From Acidianus manzaensis (GTDB taxonomy: Archaea > Thermoproteota > Thermoprotei_A > Sulfolobales > Sulfolobaceae), in the NCBI RefSeq assembly GCF_002116695.1, contig NZ_CP020477.1:1661501-1725500 (forward strand): a DNA stretch of 64,000 nucleotides. Direction: 5' to 3'. Under the pieces are notes generated by a model that worked only from the letters and a program-made list of their open reading frames with translations, was not told the origin of the DNA and did not search any database. Numbering within the stretch: the stretch's first letter is position 1; each line of letters starts with the position of its first letter. Below are positions 51,921 to 64,000 of this stretch, one piece after another. The translations under genes were made by a program, and so were the position numbers.

Positions 51921-52885
51921 AAGTCTATTACTTTTATAGTCTCTTTATCTATTATTTTCTTACCTTCTTGAATATCTAGGCTAGAAGGTATTTTTTTATC
52001 TCCTACAAGAATTATTCTAGAATATTTTCCTTTAGCATCTTCAATAATTTTTGTAGTATCAGCAAAAAGGCTAGGTAACAATGAAATATCATAATATCTA
52101 GCTGACGTTAAAAGTCGCTTATAACTCTCATCATTTTGTATTGCATCCAATATTTTTCCATCTACATATTTCTCAACGAATATAGGTATTATTGCTGTTT
52201 CGGCTTTATTATTAGAAGAATATTTTCCTATAGCTGAATGAATTACATTAAATAGTCTTTGCATATAAGTCCTTCCTAATTCAATGTCATATGTTTTATC
52301 TTTATCATATTTTTCATGAAAACGTTGATTCAACCATAGATAAGCCTCTATTATTTCATCTTCTCTTTTAGATATATTATCAATAAATTTCACATCAAAA
52401 TTGGATAAACATGTAACTGGAATATATCCTGCTAAAGCGGAATTAAGTATTACCGCATTTCCTTTTATATTTTGACAGATTTCGTTTACATCAAAGGAGT
52501 TGCCAGGTGATGATAAAGGTTCAGCTGAAATCCCTACTGTCATGCCTTCACTAGGATCCACATAAGAATAGAAAGTAAATCTATAATGATCATACATTAT
52601 TATATTAGGGTACCATTGTTTATATGTTTCTGCATTTTTTCTTAGTTTTTCTACTTCACTTAATATCTTTTCAAATGCTTCGTGAGTATTCTTAAATTTT
52701 CCATCTAGTTTGCCATAAGGTATGAATATTGGCTCACCTAGTTTAGGGTAAAGATATCTAAATCCGTATGCATGAGCAACATCTGGTATAGAAGAATCTA
52801 TGATAGTTTTTATTGCAACTTTCATCTCTTCTGGTAAATGATCTATGTGAAAAATCTTAGTTTCTTCTTTCTTAAAGAATGACAT
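51917..52885 (-). CDS. Hypothetical protein, 322 residues
   Basis: I do not recognise this protein. It is soluble, with an N-terminal segment [35 protein letters not shown], a central domain, and a C-terminal alpha/beta part ending in [32 protein letters not shown] helix pair near residue 190-230 ([36 protein letters not shown]) is well formed. It has no catalytic signature that I can name. It is one of several Sulfolobales-type unknowns in this part of the window. Confidence 0.55.
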   Translation of the reverse strand: MSFFKKEETKIFHIDHLPEEMKVAIKTIIDSSIPDVAHAYGFRYLYPKLGEPIFIPYGKLDGKFKNTHEAFEKILSEVEKLRKNAETYKQWYPNIIMYDHYRFTFYSYVDPSEGMTVGISAEPLSSPGNSFDVNEICQNIKGNAVILNSALAGYIPVTCLSNFDVKFIDNISKREDEIIEAYLWLNQRFHEKYDKDKTYDIELGRTYMQRLFNVIHSAIGKYSSNNKAETAIIPIFVEKYVDGKILDAIQNDESYKRLLTSARYYDISLLPSLFADTTKIIEDAKGKYSRIILVGDKKIPSSLDIQEGKKIIDKETIKVIDF

Positions 52886-52928
52886 GATTTAGAAATGTTT
52901 TTGTGTTAATAAAAATCTAATCTATAAC

Positions 52929-53489
52929 TCAAATTTTAAAGATAGATCTTAGCATTCTTGTTACAATATAAATAAATATAACAGTCATTATTCCAAACAT
53001 AATTAAACCAGTATATAATTCTTCAGATACAGTAAATGGAGAAAATCTATATACTTGATTTGAATATGGTGGCCATCCCACTATAAGGATTACAGACAAA
53101 ACGCTATCCCCCATCATCCACAATACGAAAAGAATAACTTTACTAGCATTATTTAGGCTCCATAAAGTAGAACCAGCTAATAATCCGCCAAAATATAAAC
53201 TGAGGTCTTCCACTATTCTTATATCCAAATAAGCTCCACCAATATTAAAAAATAGAGGAATATGCCAAAATACTGGGATAATAATACCTGGAAGTAAGTA
53301 AAGTCTAGATCCTTTAAATGCTTCATAACCTAATATAAATCCTCCTATGTAGAGAACGTAATGCATTGACATATATAGCGCTTCATAGTTTGGCTCTAGA
53401 AGTTCAGTTATTGGATTAATTGCTATAAGCAAAAACGCAATAGGGATAACTAAGTTTTTCTTCGTAAGTTTATCTCTTAAAACTTGCAT
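52929..53489 (-). CDS. Multi-spanning membrane protein
   Basis: A 186-residue protein with about six hydrophobic helices, starting with a basic N terminus ([12 protein letters not shown]). Intervening loops are short. Features include a [11 protein letters not shown] loop and a C-terminal basic end (RMLRSIFKI), typical of a cytosolic terminus. I do not recognise a family. It precedes the 322-residue gene on the same strand and follows the APC permease by 32 bp, so it may be co-transcribed with the permease. Confidence 0.5.
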   Translation of the reverse strand: MQVLRDKLTKKNLVIPIAFLLIAINPITELLEPNYEALYMSMHYVLYIGGFILGYEAFKGSRLYLLPGIIIPVFWHIPLFFNIGGAYLDIRIVEDLSLYFGGLLAGSTLWSLNNASKVILFVLWMMGDSVLSVILIVGWPPYSNQVYRFSPFTVSEELYTGLIMFGIMTVIFIYIVTRMLRSIFKI

Positions 53490-53508
53490 AAGTGAAATAT
53501 ACTACGTT

Positions 53509-55084
<1,576 letters not shown>

Positions 55085-55108
55085 GACATTTTTGTCTCTC
55101 TTTATCAG

Positions 55109-55141
<33 letters not shown>

Positions 55142-55281
55142 ACAACATGCATCTGTGCAAATTTACATGGTTAAATAAAATACTTTCAGATTTAGGTAAT
55201 ATTTAGGGTTTAAACTAAAATAATCAATAAGAAAAGTTAATAAAGACGATAAAACTACATAAATAAAAATGATGACTACGC

Positions 55282-57036
<1,755 letters not shown>

Positions 57037-57671
57037 TCCTTCTGAAATTCCTATATCTAGATAACTTCTTATTAGCTATAAAGTCAAGAGCTTTTACATT
57101 TTGATTTCGGTAATACTTGGCTAGCTTATCTGCTAAAAATAATGGATAATTATATCCTAATGCTTCTGGTATAGGCTCAAAAGCCAATCTATATAAGATG
57201 TTAAATACGTAATTTAGATCATCGAGATTAGTTTGATACATAAATATCCAATTAAAAAATCTAAAATAACCAATAGTAATACAGTCTTCCTTACTTTCTA
57301 TCGTAAGCCATGGAGAATCTAACGTTACATTAATTTTACTACGATCAAAGTCTTTGACTATTCCAATTACCTTAGCTGGAATATTAAATCCTAAACTCCT
57401 ATCCATTGATAATTTTCTATCCATAAAAATCAAATCTACATTATTTATTTCATTTGCTAGCTTATACTCCATTTTTCTCATTAATTCTTCTCCATTTATA
57501 TTTTCTTCGATATCTTCTGATATTAAGCTTTCCTCGTAAGATATTGATTTATCACTAATCCTTAAGAATACAGCACCAGCTATAACATATGATAATTTAG
57601 AATTTTCGTAATTTACTTCATGTAAACTTCCGTCTATAGCAGCCACTCTGATATTAAAAGCGCATTTATTT

Positions 57672-58601
<930 letters not shown>

Positions 58602-58630
58602 AGTAAAAATTTCATTAATTTAACATTAAT

Positions 58631-58960
58631 GGGGGTTAAGGGGCGGAAGTCTCCATCCGTAAGCTTAAAGCTCCAGGTTGAGTTCGGCCTCACCCTGATC
58701 GGGTTTGTATAAGTCAAACCCGACTAATATGTTTTATATGAGGTTGGGGATGAATAGCCTTATAGAAAAAGTTTTTGTATCAACTAAACGAGAATTCATT
58801 TGGTTCTACTGGGCTGAAAGAGCTGGCTGATGAGGGATGGGACTGCCTGTGGAGGGGATACCTCTACTATACGCTTGTGCATATAATAAGTTTCCTTAAA
58901 GAAGCAGGAAATCCTCATCGCTAGGTGGGGATGCTCCGTCATAAGGGCGGAGTAGTTCAC
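58631..58960 (+). mobile_element. Relic or non-autonomous IS200/IS605 (TnpB-type) element
   Basis: A stretch of about 330 bp, distinctly richer in G and C than its neighbours, with strong hairpins. The left part holds TCGGGTTTG/CAAACCCGA (9-bp stem, 58699-58723). The right end holds CTCCGTC/GGCGGAG (58934-58952) followed by TTCAC at 58956-58960, as at TnpB-type right ends. Short frames before that hairpin read like a decayed TnpB C terminus (PVEGIPLLY, then KEAGNPHR in another frame). No intact tnpB or tnpA remains. It could yield an omega-RNA-like transcript. Identification is from remembered sequence character, not from a search. Confidence 0.55.
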
Positions 58961-61395
58961 GTAGAAGTCTTTGATTCTCTGGCAGGCCACCAATTGTACT
59001 GTTTAAGTATTGACATTATTGCAGGAACAAATATAGGCCTAACAATAAAAGTATCGAATAGAATTGAAAAACCAACAGAAAAGCCAATTTCTTCCAAAAA
59101 TCTCATGTTTGCCGACATTAAAGAGAAAAATGCGCCGGAAAGAATTAATCCAGCAGCAGTTACAACTAAACCAGTATTAATTACGCCCTTCAATATTCTT
59201 TCATTTTCATCTTTTTCTTTTTCTTCTTTTATTCTTAAAATTATAAACATATCATAATCTATTCCTAAACTAAATAGTAATGCAAATACTATAAGAGGTG
59301 ATAGCCAATATACACTCTTGAATACTAAAAACATAACAGCTACACCTACTATTGAGCTAACAAGTAATGTAGCTGATAGTCTTAACGGCACTATTACAGA
59401 TTTAAGTATAATTGAAATATAAATTATAATAAAGATTATAGTTAATGGCAAAGTGAAAGAATAATAAGTACTTACAGTATTATCTACAATATCAATTCTG
59501 TTAGCATTACTGCCCCCTACCATAAAGCCTTCATTTATTAGTTCTTTTGTTAAATTTATGGCATTATTGCTAAATACAGGATATGGAATATACACGTATA
59601 TTACTGAATAATTATGATTATAATACAAATTAGTTAAATATGAAGGAGTAGCAGATGCATCAACGCCATAAGATGCAGGACCATAAACTAAACCTCCTTT
59701 TTCTATAATCATCTTACTTACATTATAAATTGTTGCATAAGATGAATTAGGATTTCCTTTTATTATTATATAATCTATACTATAATTAAACATGTTTGAC
59801 AAAATATTTTCTCCTTTTACTGTTTCTGAATTAGATGGTACTATTTCATAGATAGCTACGTTAGTATTATGAGTAAGAAATACTCCAAGCGAAATTATCG
59901 CAAGAATAGCCATTATTGTTACAATAATATATTTATGCTTTATTGAAAAACTTGAAACAATCTTAAGATATTTTTGCCTAGCATCAATTGGATTTGGTAC
60001 TTCCTTCTTTGGAAAACTTAAATATTTATCAGGAATTTTGCTTAGAGCAGTGTAATTAAATAATGTTGCTGGAATTAAAGCAGATAAAGAAGCTATAATT
60101 AATGCTTCTCCTATATTCCTTAACAGAGGAGAAGGACTTAATAAAAAAGAAGAAAATCCTAAAGCAATACTTAATCCACTAAAAATTGCTCCTCTACCAG
60201 CAGTTCTAAACGCTTTCTTAAGCGGGTTAGAATCATTTTTCTTTAATTCCTCAAAATACCTATACATGAATAGTATTGAATAATCTATAGTAATTCCAAA
60301 TACAATTGGTGGAATTACTAATCCAGAAATATAGTATATTTGATACCCAAAAATAGTACTAGTATAAAGAAATCCATATGCTATCTCAATACCTAATAAT
60401 GCACTAAATATTAAGAGAATTATAGGTAATAAAGATCTAAGCAGAACTATTAAAAGAATTCCAACTAGAATAAACGTAACGATGTCAATTGTTTTTAGAT
60501 TTTCACTAGTATAATAGGCAGATTGAGCATAAATAGGAAAATGACCTGTAACAATTCCATGAGTATGCTGAATAAAATTTTCTACATTAGTTAAGCTCTC
60601 ATTATCAGGAACTGTTATTATAAATAACCAAGTATCATTTTTATGAAAGTTATCTAAAGATATAGGAGGAGGCGGAGCTTCATTTTCTATTTCCTGCAAA
60701 ACAAAACCTTTCGGATTAGCTAAAGCTTCTTCAGGAATATTTACTCCTTTAATTTTATAAATTAAATATGAATAATTATTGAAATTTTCTAATGTATATC
60801 TAATTAATGTAACATTTGTAAAATTATTTCGTGAGAAAAGAAAGATAAACGGATCATGAAAAGTATAATAACCAGCTAACTGCGGGGAATGAGTTTTATT
60901 AAGATATTCCTTGTAAACATTAACATAACTAGAATTTGTAGCATTTCCACCATAGGTAACATTTAATTGATATTCAAAGCACGTTATATTATTTAGTAAT
61001 TCTAATCTTTCTCTCGTAAGATTATTGTATAATTCTAAGTATGGTTCTAGAATATTAAGTCCTTTTGATATTAAAGGAGATATAGCATTTAAATAACTTT
61101 CATTTATCTGTTTAATATAGGAATAAGGTGTAATTATATTATAATTTTTTAGGTATTTAGAAGAATTCTCTATTTCATGAAGAGAATAATTATAACTTCC
61201 ATTAATAAGAACAAAAATTTCTGATTCTTTCGTATAATTAAAATATTCTTTTAAAATATTTTCAACTTTAACGCTTTGATACTGAGTATTAAGAAAAGGA
61301 GCATCACTATATACGAAATGATTTTGAATACTTAATGCTATAGGGGATAATAAAATAGCAATGATAATCCAAGGTAAAAGTAATACTAACTTCAT
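58957..61395 (-). CDS. MMPL/RND-type membrane transporter
   Basis: An 812-residue membrane protein with two repeats. Each has one N-terminal helix, a large extracytoplasmic loop (rich in Asn/Tyr and N-glycosylation sequons such as NATNSS and NYS), and five further helices. The proton-relay Asp-containing helices are GITIDYSILFMYRYFEEL (first half) and GIDYDMFIILRIKEE (second half), as in MMPL and HAE families. It ends NWWPARESKTST. The last residues and the stop at 58957-58959 lie at the edge of the mobile-element relic, which seems to have replaced the native end. It probably exports lipids or hydrophobic compounds. Confidence 0.88.
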   Translation of the reverse strand: MKLVLLLPWIIIAILLSPIALSIQNHFVYSDAPFLNTQYQSVKVENILKEYFNYTKESEIFVLINGSYNYSLHEIENSSKYLKNYNIITPYSYIKQINESYLNAISPLISKGLNILEPYLELYNNLTRERLELLNNITCFEYQLNVTYGGNATNSSYVNVYKEYLNKTHSPQLAGYYTFHDPFIFLFSRNNFTNVTLIRYTLENFNNYSYLIYKIKGVNIPEEALANPKGFVLQEIENEAPPPPISLDNFHKNDTWLFIITVPDNESLTNVENFIQHTHGIVTGHFPIYAQSAYYTSENLKTIDIVTFILVGILLIVLLRSLLPIILLIFSALLGIEIAYGFLYTSTIFGYQIYYISGLVIPPIVFGITIDYSILFMYRYFEELKKNDSNPLKKAFRTAGRGAIFSGLSIALGFSSFLLSPSPLLRNIGEALIIASLSALIPATLFNYTALSKIPDKYLSFPKKEVPNPIDARQKYLKIVSSFSIKHKYIIVTIMAILAIISLGVFLTHNTNVAIYEIVPSNSETVKGENILSNMFNYSIDYIIIKGNPNSSYATIYNVSKMIIEKGGLVYGPASYGVDASATPSYLTNLYYNHNYSVIYVYIPYPVFSNNAINLTKELINEGFMVGGSNANRIDIVDNTVSTYYSFTLPLTIIFIIIYISIILKSVIVPLRLSATLLVSSIVGVAVMFLVFKSVYWLSPLIVFALLFSLGIDYDMFIILRIKEEKEKDENERILKGVINTGLVVTAAGLILSGAFFSLMSANMRFLEEIGFSVGFSILFDTFIVRPIFVPAIMSILKQYNWWPARESKTST

Positions 61396-61489
61396 ATACT
61401 TGTATTATACTTACTCTCAATAAAATCGTTTAGGAAATACCGATTTAAAGAATGGAACCTATTTATTTAAGTTATGAGGAAATTTATTC

Positions 61490-62279
<790 letters not shown>

Positions 62280-62307
62280 AAATTTATATTACAACTCTAT
62301 AAATACT

Positions 62308-62973
62308 TTGATAACATTGAGTCTTATACAAGAACTAGAATACAAATTTCAGAATCTAAATGAAGTCTTAGCTTTTGTATTAGCAATTTTTTCCATAGCC
62401 GTATTAGCAGTAAATAGAGTAATTTACTATGGACTTATAGAAGGTCAAGCTATAACACCTATTTTTCTTACTATTTATGTGGGTTTTCCTATAATAGCGG
62501 CTACAGTTGCAATAGTACCTCATGAATTAGCGCATAGACAAGTGGCAAGAAGATACGGATGTTTATCAAGGTTTACTCTTAGTTTTACTGGATTCTTAGC
62601 TACTACATTAATTAATTTGATAGCTTTCTTTGGCTTAGTATTCTTCTCTGGATATACTTTAATCTCATGTGTATTTTCCATGAGAGATAGAAAATTAGAT
62701 GGAATAACTGCAGCAGCAGGACCAATAACAAACATAGGAATATCCATTTTATCATATATTATAGCTGCTAGCATACCAGCGACTTCTACTTCCATCTTAC
62801 TCTTAAATTACTTGTTCTTCTATATTTCGGAATTTAACGCCGTAGTTGCATTCTTCAATCTCTTACCATTCTGGGTTTTAGATGGATTAAAAGTATTTAG
62901 ATGGAACATAGCAGTATGGGGAGTACTCATAGCTATATCGTTAGTATTAATGTTTTTGACTGGGGAACTATGA
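62308..62973 (+). CDS. Site-2 protease-like (M50) membrane metalloprotease
   Basis: Intramembrane zinc protease of 221 residues, probably with six helices. The HExxH active site is HELAH in IVPHELAHRQVARRYG. The third metal ligand region is AVVAFFNLLPFWVLDGLK, the N-x-x-P-x-x-x-x-D-G signature. It has no PDZ or CBS domain. The start is a TTG at 62308; a second TTG is three codons later. It overlaps the rhomboid gene by ATGA at 62970-62973, so two different intramembrane proteases are translated from one mRNA. Confidence 0.88.
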   Translation: MITLSLIQELEYKFQNLNEVLAFVLAIFSIAVLAVNRVIYYGLIEGQAITPIFLTIYVGFPIIAATVAIVPHELAHRQVARRYGCLSRFTLSFTGFLATTLINLIAFFGLVFFSGYTLISCVFSMRDRKLDGITAAAGPITNIGISILSYIIAASIPATSTSILLLNYLFFYISEFNAVVAFFNLLPFWVLDGLKVFRWNIAVWGVLIAISLVLMFLTGEL

Positions 62974-63527
62974 AGCAGACTTTCGTCCTAATGATATTAG
63001 TATTAATAGGATATATTATAGGTTTAATTACTTCAATGTATTGTTTTTCATGTTTTATTTATTTGATTCAAGTAAATTATTTGGTATTTAGAGGGGATTA
63101 TTTATCACTTATTACATCAATTTTAGTGACTAATAGCTATATTGATTTCTTCTTCAACTTTCTCTCTCTACTAGTTATTTACTATCTTTTTGGATCAAAA
63201 GCAGGAAGATTGGAGTATTTAATTTTCTTCTTTTCTGGAATAATAGGTAACATTTTTAGTTTATTTCTATTTCCTCCCCTTACTGCTTCGGCTGGTGCAT
63301 CAGGAGGAATATTTGGAATATTAGCTTTCTATTTAACCATAGATATGTTAGAAAAAGGAAAATTTGATAAATATGGTTTCGCTATACTTTTAATGGTATT
63401 TGTATTTAGTGACATATTACCAGACGTAGACTATTTTGCTCATGTTGGAGGTATACTAGGAGGAGTAATATTAGCTTTTACAGTCTCATACTTTAATAAG
63501 AAAAAAGGCATAAGTTATAATTTATGA
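62970..63527 (+). CDS. Rhomboid-family intramembrane serine protease
   Basis: A 185-residue protein with six transmembrane segments. The catalytic Ser lies in ASAGASGGIFGILAFY (GxSG) and the catalytic His in DYFAHVGGILGG (AHxGG), giving the Ser-His dyad. The frame is open upstream to 62901, but the ATG at 62970 overlaps the stop of the site-2 protease gene and gives a normal rhomboid length. The ATG of the next gene overlaps its stop in turn. It cleaves membrane-anchored substrates, which are unknown here. Confidence 0.88.
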   Translation: MKQTFVLMILVLIGYIIGLITSMYCFSCFIYLIQVNYLVFRGDYLSLITSILVTNSYIDFFFNFLSLLVIYYLFGSKAGRLEYLIFFFSGIIGNIFSLFLFPPLTASAGASGGIFGILAFYLTIDMLEKGKFDKYGFAILLMVFVFSDILPDVDYFAHVGGILGGVILAFTVSYFNKKKGISYNL

Positions 63528-63685
63528 TTATAATCGAAGAAATTCTTATTATAATTGGTTTAATTATGATGCCTTACGGTTTGTATGAAGTCGCTAAAGG
63601 TGACACAACCAAAGACGTAAAAATAATTTTAATCACAATATCAATAGGATTATATATTGCTGAGCTATTATTAGTAGGATTGTGA
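63524..63685 (+). CDS. Small two-helix membrane protein
   Basis: A 53-residue protein with hydrophobic segments at about residues 2-20 and 33-52 and a short polar loop ([12 protein letters not shown]). It overlaps the rhomboid gene by ATGA and the following kinase gene by GTGA, so it is a real gene in a four-gene overlapping operon. It may be a partner or substrate of one of the proteases. It has no named family. Confidence 0.65.
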   Translation: MIIIEEILIIIGLIMMPYGLYEVAKGDTTKDVKIILITISIGLYIAELLLVGL

Positions 63686-64000
63686 AAATAGTAATTACTG
63701 GTACTCCTGGAGTAGGCAAAACTACTATTTCCAAATTTCTTTCATCAAAATTGTCGTATGAATATTTCCAAGTTTCATCTTTTATTATTCAAAATAAATT
63801 ATATTCATCTTTCGATCCGCTTAGGCAAACTTACAATATAGATGATGAAAAGGTAGCAGAAAAAATAAATGAATATTTAAAAAATAAGGATAACATAGTT
63901 GTAGAGACTATATATCCTTCTTTAATAGATTACGCAGATAAAGTTATAGTACTAAGAAGATATCCTTTAGATTTATATGAAGAATTAAAAAATAGAGGAT
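63682..64000 (+). CDS. AK6/Fap7-type adenylate kinase, truncated by window end
   Basis: The first 106 codons of a P-loop kinase. [24 protein letters not shown] carries the Walker [10 protein letters not shown] at residues 7-15, and [19 protein letters not shown] matches the LID/Arg region of the AK6/Fap7 family. That family combines adenylate kinase activity with a role in the late step of small-subunit ribosome assembly. It starts with GTG at 63682, overlapping the previous stop. The rest lies beyond the window. Confidence 0.85.
   Translation, partial: MKIVITGTPGVGKTTISKFLSSKLSYEYFQVSSFIIQNKLYSSFDPLRQTYNIDDEKVAEKINEYLKNKDNIVVETIYPSLIDYADKVIVLRRYPLDLYEELKNRG

Noticed and set aside
58620..58960. 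Possible RNase P RNA or SRP RNA because of GC-rich hairpins
   Set aside because: I could not find the conserved RNase P core sequences or the SRP domain IV loop. The right-end hairpin followed by TTCAC and TnpB-like short frames fit an IS200/IS605 end better.
58796..58993. Minus-strand frame of 65 codons across the mobile-element relic
   Set aside because: It covers the element's right-end hairpin and the MMPL gene end, has no protein-like character, and is explained by the GC-rich block lacking stops.

Overview
The window is a low-GC (about one third G+C) stretch of a hyperthermoacidophilic crenarchaeon of the order Sulfolobales, most like an Acidianus or Sulfurisphaera-type genome. The evidence is archaeal information-processing genes (ribosomal protein S8e, SRP19, an intron-bearing tRNA-Lys, aTrm10, a PriX-like primase subunit, TtuA), an Lrs14-type regulator, the FHA/von Willebrand (Arn) phospho-signalling cluster, promoters with a TATA box about 26 to 28 nt before many start codons (leaderless mRNAs), and GGTG-type Shine-Dalgarno sequences mainly at internal operon genes. 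Genus placement is inference.

Layout. 0-5.4 kb: uppS, rps8e-srp19, tRNA-Lys(CUU), a four-CBS protein, small unknown genes, an esterase and a DUF429 gene. 5.4-8.4 kb: tpiA with an AlaX-like editing protein, then purE-purK followed by a ModE-like HTH protein. 8.5-13.3 kb: FAD protein, nucleoside hydrolase, HTH regulator, MFS transporter, M20 peptidase. 13.3-19.2 kb: TPR Ser/Thr kinase, RidA, CBS proteins, a 41-residue twin-CX3C microprotein, a DsbA-like oxidoreductase. 19.3-22.6 kb: an acyl-CoA synthetase gene interrupted by one in-frame UAA, and the two subunits of a CoA-transferase placed convergently. 22.9-27.7 kb: aTrm10-vWA divergent from FHA/zinc-ribbon (ArnA-like)-PP2A phosphatase-vWA (ArnB-like). 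28.2-34.4 kb: an AT-rich gap, an AbrB-like microprotein, aconitase, an NTase/HEPN-like protein, an Lrs14 regulator, a ferredoxin-reductase-like protein. 34.5-43.3 kb: unknown proteins, MscS channel, GH15 glucan hydrolase, GT2 glycosyltransferase, XdhC-TrmO, TldE-like protein. 43.4-49.4 kb: PriX-TtuA, RHH protein, MTHFR-like protein, DEAD-box helicase, HTH protein, and a radical SAM/SPASM maturase preceded by a 24-residue peptide gene. 49.4-55.1 kb: solute:sodium symporter with its DUF3311 partner, unknown proteins, APC permease. 55.3-58.6 kb: HerA-NurA-type pair, a candidate C/D box sRNA and a ThiN-domain regulator. 58.6-61.4 kb: relic of an IS200/IS605 (TnpB) element abutting an MMPL transporter. 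61.5-64 kb: two small unknown genes, then an overlapping site-2 protease-rhomboid-small membrane protein-AK6/Fap7 operon that runs off the window.

How the genes work together. The kinase at 13.4 kb, the FHA protein, the PP2A phosphatase and the two vWA proteins form a coherent phospho-relay toolkit; in Sulfolobus acidocaldarius the ArnA/ArnB equivalents repress archaellum genes. Acyl-CoA synthetase plus CoA-transferase form a carboxylic-acid activation locus that appears partly damaged. purE/purK, tpiA and aconitase are core metabolism.

The most novel-looking item is the two-gene locus at 48.05-49.35 kb: a leaderless 24-codon peptide with a single Cys and an aromatic tail, followed 13 nt later by a textbook SPASM radical SAM enzyme. 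It is a candidate archaeal ribosomally made, post-translationally modified peptide (RiPP) system.
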